DNA of 64,000 nucleotides, taken from positions 434,001 to 498,000 of the forward strand of contig NZ_JCKI01000003.1 in the NCBI RefSeq assembly GCF_000708265.2. Direction: 5' to 3'. Under the pieces are notes generated by a model, which saw only the letters and a program-made list of their open reading frames with translations, had not been told where the DNA came from and searched no databases. The position numbers and the translations under genes were made by a program. Positions 26,301 through 35,188 of the stretch are shown here, in pieces (the first letter of the stretch is position 1; every line of letters starts with the position of its first letter). This stretch comes from Pedobacter sp. R20-19 (lineage in GTDB: Bacteria > Bacteroidota > Bacteroidia > Sphingobacteriales > Sphingobacteriaceae).

Positions 26301-27040
26301 GGAATATCTGCTGTTTTAGGGCTCATCCTGTTCATTGTGATCATCAGAATGTTGATTTCTCTAAATCGCTCAGTTCCAATGCTAGTCCTTAGCAATGAAG
26401 GGATAACCTCGTGGGTCACTGCAGTGAGCAAGGCAGCAGGTTTGATATACTGGAAAGATATCCTGAACATTTCCCTCACCAAAGTGGTATAAAGCTCTCC
26501 ATTGGATAAAGCTGTTTCATCAATACTGAGCCGGGACTTACATTCTTTACGAAAAGCATCCAATCATACGCATGTGCTTTCTGGTTCCAATAACTATAAT
26601 CGCTGATATGCTCTTTATATTGCTCCTGGAGCTGTTTGCCATCTACTTGAAAATAATGTCCTAAATGATAACAGCTAATGGGATGGTTATCCAAATATTC
26701 CTTTTAAAAAAAGACCGAATTCCGTAGTCATCCGAGCCCCTTTTCTTACCAAATCCCAATCCCTGCTGATGATATCGCCAGTCTTTTTTACGGTCCACCT
26801 GCGCCTCTTGATACGTAAGGCAACTTTTTGTCCACGGATAGGAAAATCCTGAATGGCAACTTCCGGAAGAAAGCCCTTTGATTCAAGCTCAGCTATCTGA
26901 TAGCCAGAGGGAGCTGTATTCTTTTCTTCCAAATAGATCTGAAGCTCTTTTGACTCTTTTTCTACTTTGAGTATTTCGAAATAATCCAGAATACCTTCTG
27001 GCAATAAAAAACTGATAAGCGTTTGTTCGGCTGGATTCAA
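26273..27040 (-). mobile_element. Decayed ISAon1-family insertion sequence
   Basis: An N-terminal transposase ORF (26687-27040, with GILDYFEILKVE and VAIQDFPIRGQKVALRIKRR) overlaps a second frame (26476-26694, with YHLGHYFQVDGKQLQEQY), the two-frame layout of ISAon1-type transposases. The catalytic-domain start (RLSIDETALSNGELYT) appears only in a third frame after a shift near 26545. After GELYT the frame continues to 26273 with sequence unlike a transposase. The catalytic core is therefore missing and the element cannot move on its own. Terminal inverted repeats were not found. Confidence 0.7.
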
Positions 27041-27096
27041 GGGATATGTAGTTCTTATAAACTACAAAAGAAAGAAATTATTTTATTCCCCCCAAC

Positions 27097-27128
27097 TTTT
27101 CCGCTTGATCCCTTTTCCGCTTGATCCG
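27097..27128. repeat. Two-copy 16-bp tandem repeat
   Basis: CTTTTCCGCTTGATCC is repeated exactly at 27097-27112 and 27113-27128, followed by a partial unit (GATCCTTGATCC). It lies between the insertion-sequence remnant and the tRNA genes. Confidence 0.7.
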
Positions 27129-27215
27129 ATCCTTGATCCTCTTTCATTCAAACTAATACCAATAAAAAAACAAAACCCCCTAAATTTATTATTTAGAGGG
27201 TTCTTTCTGTTTTCG

Positions 27216-27289
27216 TCGGGATGGCAGGATTCGAACCTACGACCTCCTGCTCCCAAAGCAGGCGCGATACCGGGCTACGCTACATCCCG
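27216..27289 (-). tRNA. tRNA-Pro (UGG)
   Basis: A 74-nt cloverleaf with acceptor stem CGGGATG/CATCCCG, discriminator A, anticodon loop CTTTGGGA reading UGG, and T-loop GGTTCGAATCC. CCA is not encoded. It is the downstream of two identical tandem copies. Confidence 0.95.
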
Positions 27290-27340
27290 AACTTTGGTAT
27301 CACCTTTTTATTTCCTTTTGAAAAGTGGATTGAACTTTTG

Positions 27341-27414
27341 TCGGGATGGCAGGATTCGAACCTACGACCTCCTGCTCCCAAAGCAGGCGCGATACCGGGC
27401 TACGCTACATCCCG
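27341..27414 (-). tRNA. tRNA-Pro (UGG), second tandem copy
   Basis: Identical in sequence to the copy at 27216-27289. The flanking bases on the 5' side of both genes are also similar (GGTATC followed by CCTTTTTATTTCC on the plus strand), showing a tandem duplication of roughly 125 bp. Confidence 0.95.
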
Positions 27415-27510
27415 AACTTGGTATCTCCTTTTTATTTCCTTATTTCTAAGGGTTGCAAAGTAACGATTTTAAAATGACATATTCACTTTTATTATTACTT
27501 TTTTTTTTGA

Positions 27511-27598
<88 letters not shown>

Positions 27599-27679
27599 TT
27601 TTCAACCTCTAAATTTGTCCTACCGACCTTGTTTTGAGGTCTGCAAATATAGTAAAACAAGTTATTCTACAAAAAAAAA

Positions 27680-29758
27680 TTACAAAACTTGTTGATAATC
27701 TATCCGCACATGATAGATGCTCATCAGCATCGTCTTGAATATCAATTTGATAGTTTCAATATCTTTTAATGTTAAATCGCAGTTATCTAACTGATTTTGC
27801 TCCAATTTATAGTTAATTATCCTTTCAACGATGTCATTTATGTTCTGCGCATCCGGATTTTTTAGACTTCTTGAGGCTGCTTCTACCGAATCGGCCAACA
27901 TTAACACACCTGTTTCCTTACTAAAAGGAATCGGTCCGGGGTAGCGGAAAATATTTTCGTCCACAAATTTTTCAGGAGAATTTTTTAAAAATGACTGGTA
28001 AAAATAATCTACCCTTGTATTGCCATGATGTGTTCTAATAAAATCGATAATCGCTTCAGGTATTAAGTTTTTCCTCAAAATCTCAATTCCCTTGTGCACA
28101 TGCTGAATAATAATCTGCGCACTCTGTTCATATGGTAATTTATCATGCGGACTCACAGCTGTATTTTGATTCTCAATAAAGTATTGCGGGTTATCTACCT
28201 TTCCTATATCATGGTAAAGTGCCCCTGCCCTCACCAGCACAGAATTACCACCAATTTTAAATATTGCAGCTTCTGCCAGGTTTGCTACCTGCAAAGAGTG
28301 CTGAAAGGTACCAGGCGCTTTAAAGGCCAGCTCACGAAGTAATTTATTGTTTGTATTGGTTAACTCAATCAAGGCCACATCGGAAGTGATTCCAAAAATA
28401 CGCTCAAATAAATAGATTAGCGGATAAGCAAGAAGTGATAACAATACACTAAAGATAAAAGGAATAAAATTCGCCCACTCAATTTCACGGAAAGAACCTT
28501 CTCTCAATAATGCAATCCCTACAAACGAAACAAAATAAGCCAGTAATATAAATAAAGCAGACACCAGGAATCGTTCCCTTTTAACGAAATTTTTAATACT
28601 AAAAATGGCAACCATCCCTGCCGTAACCTGATAGAAAACAAATTCGAAACTATTCGCTACAAAAAAACCTGCAATTAAAATCACCAGCAAATGAAGATAA
28701 AGCGCCAGCCTGGTATCAAAAAGGATTCTGATAATAATAGGCACCACACAGAATGGAATGTAATATAAACTCGGTATTTCCATTTTAATAGCCCAGGTAA
28801 GCGCCAGCAGCATGCCTGTTGTTACAATCAGAATTAATGACAGCTGACGGTTATCAGAGAAAATATCCCTTCGGAAAAGAAAAAGAAAAGACATCAGGAT
28901 GGAGAGCATAAAACTTACCAACACCACCTGACCAAGGTAAACCAATGCCCGGCTGCCAATGGTTTTCGTCTGTGCATCGTAAGTAGCTTTGTATGATTCC
29001 AGTTTTTGATATATTTCATCATCAATCACATCATTTTTTGATACAATCAGCTCGCCTTTCTGCACCATTCCCTTCGTAGTTGAAATATTATCAACAGTAT
29101 TTTGCTGAATAACCTGCGTTAACCGCTCATCAAAAATAATATTTGGGGTAATGTGGTCTTCTGCCAGGTTAGCGACCAAATCGCTCATTACCTGGTTGGG
29201 TGAAATAAAATTATGCTTAAAATAGAGCAATGCCGTTTCAGTGGTAAATACGTCCTGTGTATTTTTTTGCTTCGCCACATTATGCTCCATCAGGGAAAAA
29301 TCGTAGTTTTTACCATTTGTTTGTTGCTTGGCATTTAAACTGATTACGCCCCGCTGATAAATATTATCAAGCAATCGGTATGATTCTGTTTTAAATTTGA
29401 CCTTATCGTTTTCATCCAGCTGAGTAGACTTCCATTTGATATCAAACTCATTGGTAAAAGCTTCTAATGCATTCTTACTGATCGACTGATCATACTGGTA
29501 AACTGGTAAAACATCTTTGAGCGCATTCTTTTTATCAATACTAACCTGTGGATTGGTTTTTAAAATAGCGAAACTAAAGGGAGAGATTAAGTCTTTATTC
29601 ATCCACACTTTTCCCTTTTCAAACTCGTATCTAAACCGGGGTTGTTTTGGAAGAAATAATGTAATTACGAAAACCGTAAACAACATCATCACATACTTTA
29701 GATTGGATGAATACTTACGATATAGAATTTTATGTGAATTTTTCTTGATTTTGGCCAA
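27680..29758 (-). CDS. 7TM-HD family phosphohydrolase (PgpH-like)
   Basis: This 692-residue protein has an N-terminal membrane span, a large extracellular 7TMR-HDED region (about residues 60-270), seven membrane helices (about 275-480), and a cytoplasmic HD domain with HSLQVANLAEAA, GALYHDIGKVDNP and HVHKGIEIL. In other bacteria PgpH of this architecture hydrolyses cyclic di-AMP; that activity is inferred here. It lies directly downstream of the tRNA cluster and is divergent from the SPFH gene across a 118-base gap. All HD metal-ligand positions look intact. Confidence 0.93.
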   Translation of the reverse strand: MAKIKKNSHKILYRKYSSNLKYVMMLFTVFVITLFLPKQPRFRYEFEKGKVWMNKDLISPFSFAILKTNPQVSIDKKNALKDVLPVYQYDQSISKNALEAFTNEFDIKWKSTQLDENDKVKFKTESYRLLDNIYQRGVISLNAKQQTNGKNYDFSLMEHNVAKQKNTQDVFTTETALLYFKHNFISPNQVMSDLVANLAEDHITPNIIFDERLTQVIQQNTVDNISTTKGMVQKGELIVSKNDVIDDEIYQKLESYKATYDAQTKTIGSRALVYLGQVVLVSFMLSILMSFLFLFRRDIFSDNRQLSLILIVTTGMLLALTWAIKMEIPSLYYIPFCVVPIIIRILFDTRLALYLHLLVILIAGFFVANSFEFVFYQVTAGMVAIFSIKNFVKRERFLVSALFILLAYFVSFVGIALLREGSFREIEWANFIPFIFSVLLSLLAYPLIYLFERIFGITSDVALIELTNTNNKLLRELAFKAPGTFQHSLQVANLAEAAIFKIGGNSVLVRAGALYHDIGKVDNPQYFIENQNTAVSPHDKLPYEQSAQIIIQHVHKGIEILRKNLIPEAIIDFIRTHHGNTRVDYFYQSFLKNSPEKFVDENIFRYPGPIPFSKETGVLMLADSVEAASRSLKNPDAQNINDIVERIINYKLEQNQLDNCDLTLKDIETIKLIFKTMLMSIYHVRIDYQQVL

Positions 29759-29876
29759 AACGATCTGATTATTATATTGTCAAAAATAGCATTTTTATCT
29801 AATATACATTTTAATCATTTTGTTTGGAATTACCAGGTTTTATAATTTACTTTATGATATCAAATTAATATCAACC

Positions 29877-30734
29877 ATGTATCAGGAAAAAATCATTAGC
29901 CCGCCATCAGGGTATTTAACATTTGTATTATCTATATTATTATTAGTCGGTTCAATATTCTGCTTTATTTCCGAATCCTTTATTGCTGGAGGCATTATAT
30001 TGGCTGTAGATCTTTTCCTGGTTTTCCCGGGCTTTCTAATTATCAACCCTAACCAGTCTATGGTATTAACTTTATTCGGGAAATACACCGGAACGGTAAA
30101 GGCAGATGGTTTTTTCTGGGTAAATCCACTTACCGCTAAAAGAAAATTATCACTAAAAGCGAACAACCTTAACGGCCAGCAATTAAAGGTAAATGATAAA
30201 TTGGGTAATCCGATTGAAATTGCAGCTGTTGTGGTGTGGAAGGTTAATGAAACGGCAAAGGCTGTTTTCGCGGTAGAAAATTACATGCAGTATGTAAACA
30301 TTCAAAGTGAAGCCGCAGTAAGGCACCTGGCTAACATATTCCCTTATGATCATGCTGAAGGTGAAGAATCCAGCATCACTTTAAAAGATGGCGCAGAACA
30401 GGTGAGCGAAATTTTAGAAAAAGAATTAACTGAGCGACTTTCAAGAGCAGGAATTGATGTTTTAGAAGCACGTATTTCTCACCTGGCTTACGCACCAGAA
30501 ATTGCCAGTGCCATGTTACAGCGCCAACAGGCTACAGCGGTAATTGCAGCCAGAAAATTAATTGTAGAAGGTGCTGTAGGAATGGTTGAAATGGCTTTAG
30601 AAAAGTTATCAGAAAAAGGAATAGTTGAACTTGATGAAGAACGTAAAGCTGCTATGGTGAGTAATTTACTAGTAGTTCTTTGTGGCGACAGGCACGTGCA
30701 GCCAGTTGTAAATACAGGAACGCTTTATAATTAA
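29877..30734 (+). CDS. SPFH/Band 7 domain protein
   Basis: This is a 285-residue protein from the ATG at 29877 ([12 protein letters not shown]); an in-frame start at 29820 would add an implausible leader. It has two N-terminal membrane segments and an SPFH domain ([46 protein letters not shown]) followed by an alanine/glutamate-rich helical tail ([18 protein letters not shown]). SPFH proteins assemble into membrane microdomain scaffolds. One base after its stop is a 47-residue membrane protein, then an Arc-type regulator overlapping that gene, so the three form a tight operon. Confidence 0.93.
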   Translation: MYQEKIISPPSGYLTFVLSILLLVGSIFCFISESFIAGGIILAVDLFLVFPGFLIINPNQSMVLTLFGKYTGTVKADGFFWVNPLTAKRKLSLKANNLNGQQLKVNDKLGNPIEIAAVVVWKVNETAKAVFAVENYMQYVNIQSEAAVRHLANIFPYDHAEGEESSITLKDGAEQVSEILEKELTERLSRAGIDVLEARISHLAYAPEIASAMLQRQQATAVIAARKLIVEGAVGMVEMALEKLSEKGIVELDEERKAAMVSNLLVVLCGDRHVQPVVNTGTLYN

Positions 30735-30735
30735 G

Positions 30736-30879
30736 ATGGAATTTGAGGAAAAACAAAGCTTAAAAATATGGTGGTTATACCTAATCACCGGTTTAAGCAT
30801 TTTTCCTACAATAGTAAAATTGATTTTTTATAAGGGAGGACTTATTCAAGCAATTTATAGAGATGGCGGAGAAAGATAA
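30736..30879 (+). CDS. Small single-span membrane protein in SPFH operon
   Basis: The ATG at 30736 opens a 47-residue frame (start MEFEEKQSLKIWWLYLITGL) with one membrane span and a C-terminal hydrophilic RDGGER. It begins one base after the SPFH stop and overlaps the next gene by 17 bases, both signs of a real coupled gene. No named family is recognised; I expect it to partner the SPFH scaffold. Confidence 0.7.
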   Translation: MEFEEKQSLKIWWLYLITGLSIFPTIVKLIFYKGGLIQAIYRDGGER

Positions 30880-31030
30880 AAAAGCTTTTGTATTAAGGAT
30901 TAACCCTGCTTTATTAAAAGAAGTAGAAACATGGGCTGCAGATGAATTCAGAAGCACTAACGGACAGATTGAGTTTCTTCTGAATCAAGCACTTAAATCA
31001 CGGAAAAGAGGTAAAGTAAAAGAGGAATAA
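30863..31030 (+). CDS. Arc-type ribbon-helix-helix protein
   Basis: This 55-residue protein reads MAEKDKKAFVLRINPALLKE followed by a helix pair ending in IEFLLNQALKSRKR. That is the Arc/MetJ ribbon-helix-helix pattern: a short strand (AFVLRIN), helix A, a turn (RSTNGQ) and helix B. It should bind DNA as a dimer. It is translationally coupled to the small membrane protein upstream, linking an SPFH membrane scaffold to a DNA-binding peptide. The target is unknown; autoregulation of the operon is the simplest idea. Confidence 0.8.
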   Translation: MAEKDKKAFVLRINPALLKEVETWAADEFRSTNGQIEFLLNQALKSRKRGKVKEE

Positions 31031-31204
31031 ATGCCAGATTTCTGCAGAGATATGCATTGCTGTCTAATATAAATTTAATAGCATTCTTCGTTTTACTTTA
31101 AGAGCTGCTAAGAGTTCATCCTAAAAATAACATTTGATTCATTTTCTCCAGTCAAAAAATGTATAACTTAGTGGCCTAACCAAAAGTTCATAAAATATTT
31201 ATTC

Positions 31205-32380
31205 ATGAAAGAAGTTGTAATTGTATCAGCTGTAAGAACGCCTATTGGCAGTTTCGGAGGCACATTATCTCAATTTTCTGCTACTCAATTAGGTGGTTTC
31301 GCCATCAAAGCCGCAATAGAAAAAGCAGGCTTAACACCCGAACATATTCAGGAAGTTTATATGGGCAATGTGCTGTCTGCGAATTTAGGGCAAGCACCTG
31401 CCACTCAGGCAGCAAAATTTGCAGGCTTACCAGATTTACCAACAACCACTATAAATAAAGTTTGCGCATCGGGTACGAAAGCCATCATGTTAGCGGCACA
31501 AAGCATTGCCAATGGCGATCAGGATATTATTATTGCCGGCGGCATGGAAAGCATGAGCAATGTGCCGTATTACTTAGATAAAGCCAGAAATGGTTACCGT
31601 TTAGGTCATGGACAAATTACCGATGGCCTAGTTAAAGATGGACTTTGGGATGTTTACAACGACTACCATATGGGGTCTGCAGCTGAACTTTGTGCCAGCG
31701 AATGCCATATCAGCCGCGAGGACCAAGATAGTTTCGCTATAGAATCTTATAGAAGAGCACAACAGGCACAAACCGCCGGAAAATTTGCGGGCGAAATCAT
31801 TGCCATCGAAGTAAAGGATAAAAAAGGTGAGATTACGATTATTGATACGGATGATGAACCTACAGCTGTTAAGTTTGATAAAATCCAATCATTAAAACCC
31901 GTATTTAAAAAAGATGGAACCATTACTGCAGCCAATGCTTCTACGCTGAATGATGGCGCAGCAGCTTTAGTGCTGATGAGTGCAGATAAAGCAAAAGAAC
32001 TGGGAATTAAACCTCTGGCTAAAATACTAGGCTATGCAGATGCGCAACAAGCGCCTGAATGGTTTACCACAGCCCCTTCAAAAGCCATTCCTTTAGCCTT
32101 ACAAAAAGCAAATATCGATATTAAAGACGTTGATTATTTTGAAATTAATGAGGCTTTTTCTGTAGTCTCCATTGCGAACAATAAAAAACTAAATTTAAAA
32201 GAGAATCAGGTAAACGTAAACGGTGGAGCAGTTTCTTTAGGCCATCCGCTTGGTGCATCCGGAGCAAGAATAGTGGTAACCTTATTGTCTGTTCTGGAAC
32301 AAAACAATGGTAAAATTGGTGTTGCAGGCATTTGTAATGGTGGTGGTGGTGCCAGTGCCCTGGTAATTGAGAAAATGTAA
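31205..32380 (+). CDS. Acetyl-CoA C-acetyltransferase (thiolase)
   Basis: This 391-residue thiolase has the nucleophile C87 in NKVCASGTKA, the base H347 in GGAVSLGHPLGASGARI, and the second Cys (C377) in GICNGGGGASALVI. It condenses two acetyl-CoA to acetoacetyl-CoA or cleaves 3-ketoacyl-CoA. The length and motifs fit the AtoB/PhaA biosynthetic type more than long-chain FadA, but sequence alone does not settle direction. The following secreted hypothetical gene starts 3 bases after its stop. Confidence 0.95.
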   Translation: MKEVVIVSAVRTPIGSFGGTLSQFSATQLGGFAIKAAIEKAGLTPEHIQEVYMGNVLSANLGQAPATQAAKFAGLPDLPTTTINKVCASGTKAIMLAAQSIANGDQDIIIAGGMESMSNVPYYLDKARNGYRLGHGQITDGLVKDGLWDVYNDYHMGSAAELCASECHISREDQDSFAIESYRRAQQAQTAGKFAGEIIAIEVKDKKGEITIIDTDDEPTAVKFDKIQSLKPVFKKDGTITAANASTLNDGAAALVLMSADKAKELGIKPLAKILGYADAQQAPEWFTTAPSKAIPLALQKANIDIKDVDYFEINEAFSVVSIANNKKLNLKENQVNVNGGAVSLGHPLGASGARIVVTLLSVLEQNNGKIGVAGICNGGGGASALVIEKM

Positions 32381-32383
32381 GAA

Positions 32384-33277
32384 ATGAACATTAAATATTA
32401 TTTCTTTCTTATCGCTGCTTTGTTGAGTTTTAATATAAAAGCTCAACAAAGCAATAAAAAACTTGATGTTTTCCAGGATTCCCTGATCAGGATTTCTACA
32501 GCTACTATAGCAGCAGAAACGGATATTAAAAAAACGGCAAGCAATAGCGCCTTTGTAAAAACCTTAGTTGAAGCATTAAAAATACCAAATTCTTTTTCCT
32601 ATCCTTTTGATTCGCTAAAGAACGTTTCCGTAATTAAATCGCCCGATAAGTCTTTCCGGATTTTAAGTTGGTATGTTCAACAGGAAAATGGCACCTACCG
32701 TTATTTCGGAACCATTCAAATGAATACGGGTAACGGGCCGTTAAAATTATATCCGCTCATTGATCAAACTGACAACATCACAGATGCAAATGCAGTAACC
32801 AATAATCAAAAATGGTTTGGGGCACGCTATTATGAGATGGTTGCGGTAACCAGTGGAAATCGTAAACCTTATTATGTTTTGCTGGGATGGAAGGGAAATA
32901 CACCAAGCACCACCAAAAAGGTTATCGAAATTCTTTCCTTCGATCAGGAGCAAGTAAATTTCGGCGCACCTGTTTTCGATGGTAAAGAACTGAAGGATAA
33001 AAACCGGATAATCTTTGAGTATACCAAATCAAATGCAATGACGCTTAAAGTAGATCAAAAGGCAGGTATGATTGTTTTTGATCACCTTGGCCCTTTCGAT
33101 CCGGAGATGGTAGGCAAATATGAGTTTTATGGATCGGATGGTACCTTTGATGGATTCAAAATTATGGGTGGAAAACTTAAATTACAAGAAGGGCTGGAAC
33201 TGAATAACGATCCTCAAGCCATGGATGAACAATATGCCGATCCAAAGAAAAATGTTAAACCCATCAGAAAGTTTTAA
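32384..33277 (+). CDS. Hypothetical secreted protein
   Basis: This 297-residue protein has a signal peptide ending near NIKAQ (residue 21). The mature part begins with a helical segment, then is beta-rich with conserved-looking blocks (FRILSWYVQQENGTYRYFG, YYVLLGWKGN). I recognise no family. It begins 3 bases after the thiolase stop, so it is probably co-transcribed with it, though no functional link is apparent. Confidence 0.75.
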   Translation: MNIKYYFFLIAALLSFNIKAQQSNKKLDVFQDSLIRISTATIAAETDIKKTASNSAFVKTLVEALKIPNSFSYPFDSLKNVSVIKSPDKSFRILSWYVQQENGTYRYFGTIQMNTGNGPLKLYPLIDQTDNITDANAVTNNQKWFGARYYEMVAVTSGNRKPYYVLLGWKGNTPSTTKKVIEILSFDQEQVNFGAPVFDGKELKDKNRIIFEYTKSNAMTLKVDQKAGMIVFDHLGPFDPEMVGKYEFYGSDGTFDGFKIMGGKLKLQEGLELNNDPQAMDEQYADPKKNVKPIRKF

Positions 33278-33423
33278 CCTGGGCCCTATCTTAACCTCTT
33301 CATTACCATTCCCATAACTTAAAAATTTGTGAGTTTGCCCTTCGCTGACTATATTGCGCCTTGCAAACAAGCATAAACAACACACAAATTCTGAATTCAT
33401 AAACTAAAACCAATAAATGTTTT

Positions 33424-35187
33424 ATGCATACATCCCTTGAAACCAAAGACGATTTCTTTAGCAGCAAAGTATTGGGTCATCCTTCCGGATTATTCGTACT
33501 TTTCTTTACGGAAATGTGGGAAAGATTTTCGTATTATGGTATGCGGGCTTTGCTCGTTTTATTTCTAACATCATCTATACTGGGTGATAATCCAGGTTGG
33601 GGCTGGCCTCGTGAACATGCTTTAGCTATTTATGGCTCATATACTTCCCTTGCCTACCTTACGCCTATTCTAGGAGGATATATTGCCGACAGATTTTTAG
33701 GTTATCGCTGGGCAGTTATTATTGGAGCATTTTTAATGACATTGGGCCATCTTTCGATGGCTTTTGAGTTTAATCCAATTTTTATGTACCTGGGCTTATG
33801 CCTTTTGGTATTGGGTAATGGATTTTTCAAACCCAATATGACTTCCATCTTATCTCATATGTACAAAAAACATCCGGAGAAAAAAGATGGTGCCTATACC
33901 ATTTTCTATATGGGTGTAAATTGTGGCTCATTTTTAGGAATGCTATTATGCGGTTACATTGGTGAAAAAATAGGTTGGAGCTATGGCTTTGGTCTGGCAG
34001 GTATTTTCATGTTTGTTGGCATGCTACAGTTTTATTTCACTAAAAACATTTTTGGCTCTATTGGTTTAAAACCAGTTAAAAATGAAGAAAAATTGGATGA
34101 AGACGAACATCCTGCTGAAGCCAAACGAAATCCATTCTCTATTATTGACATTGTATTAATTGTTTTTATCGCTGTTATTGGTCTCGTATGGATCATTAAT
34201 GATCCTTACTCTAAAGTTTCGGGACATACGGTTTTCAACTTTTCTGTAGGTAAGCTAACAGGTGATAACTTCGCCATTATTTTAGCTTTAAGTCTCTTTA
34301 TTTTCGTACTGATCAAAAGAATAGTTCAGTATACGCCACAGCTTAGAGATAAAATGATTGTGGTTATTGTACTCGCCTTTGTGGCTATTTTCTTCTGGGC
34401 ATCATTTGAACAGGCTGGTGGTTCCATGACCATTTTTGCTAAAGATTATACCGCCAGAATACTGGAAGGAAATTCAAAAATCATTTTTAACATAGCCAAT
34501 ACTTTAATTACAATTATTCCGCTAACAATCATTTCTTACGTATTATTTAAATTATTCAGACAAACATTCTCCAGGTTTGCATTAGGCAATATCATTTTGG
34601 CAGTTGGCTTTGCAATAATATGGTGCATGGTGATATATATGCTAAAAAACCAATATAGCGCAGTTAAAACTGAGGTTCCAGCCACCTGGTTTGGTATCCT
34701 AAATTCACTATTTATTATTTCATGTGCACCTATTGTATCCAAACTTTGGGAAAGCAAATATAGTCCGACTGCAACCGTTAAAAACGGTATAGGCATGATC
34801 TTATTAGGCATTGGTTTTGCGGCACTGGCTTATGGTTCCAGCTCCATACCTGCAGGCGCTAAAGTGGCATCCGTAAGTATGATCTGGCTTATTTTAGCTT
34901 ACTTCTTCCATACCATGGCTGAATTGTTTATCTCTCCTATTGGTCTATCCTATCTGAGTAAACTGGTTCCTGGCCGTATGATTGGAATCATGTTTGGTAT
35001 CTGGTATTTAGCGCTGGCTATCGGAAATAAAATTGCAGGTACCATGGGTGGTATGATTGATAAAATTACAGCGCAATACTCCATGTCTACCTTCTTCCTC
35101 ATCTTCACGCTTATTCCTATAAGTTTGGGTATCTTTATTATGTTGCTTACGCCAATAATTAAAAAACTAATGCACGGGGTTAAATAA
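33424..35187 (+). CDS. POT family peptide MFS transporter
   Basis: This 587-residue protein has about 14 membrane segments. The proton-coupled oligopeptide transporter signature ExxERFxYYG appears near residues 30-40 (FTEMWERFSYYGMR), and a second PTR2 block appears at GNGFFKPNMTSILS. It imports di- and tripeptides with protons. A second POT gene starts one base after its stop, so the two are co-transcribed. The cytoplasmic loop near residues 215-240 is Glu/Lys-rich. Confidence 0.95.
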   Translation: MHTSLETKDDFFSSKVLGHPSGLFVLFFTEMWERFSYYGMRALLVLFLTSSILGDNPGWGWPREHALAIYGSYTSLAYLTPILGGYIADRFLGYRWAVIIGAFLMTLGHLSMAFEFNPIFMYLGLCLLVLGNGFFKPNMTSILSHMYKKHPEKKDGAYTIFYMGVNCGSFLGMLLCGYIGEKIGWSYGFGLAGIFMFVGMLQFYFTKNIFGSIGLKPVKNEEKLDEDEHPAEAKRNPFSIIDIVLIVFIAVIGLVWIINDPYSKVSGHTVFNFSVGKLTGDNFAIILALSLFIFVLIKRIVQYTPQLRDKMIVVIVLAFVAIFFWASFEQAGGSMTIFAKDYTARILEGNSKIIFNIANTLITIIPLTIISYVLFKLFRQTFSRFALGNIILAVGFAIIWCMVIYMLKNQYSAVKTEVPATWFGILNSLFIISCAPIVSKLWESKYSPTATVKNGIGMILLGIGFAALAYGSSSIPAGAKVASVSMIWLILAYFFHTMAELFISPIGLSYLSKLVPGRMIGIMFGIWYLALAIGNKIAGTMGGMIDKITAQYSMSTFFLIFTLIPISLGIFIMLLTPIIKKLMHGVK

Positions 35188-35188
35188 A

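Noticed and set aside
26702..26708. A TTTAAAA slippery heptamer in the transposase N-terminal ORF
   Set aside because: A -1 slip there does not enter the second frame, which needs a +1 shift, so it does not explain the two-frame layout.
27105..27463. Two overlapping plus-strand frames of 80-114 residues over the tRNA-Pro genes
   Set aside because: They are antisense translations of tandem tRNA genes, a known source of false proteins.
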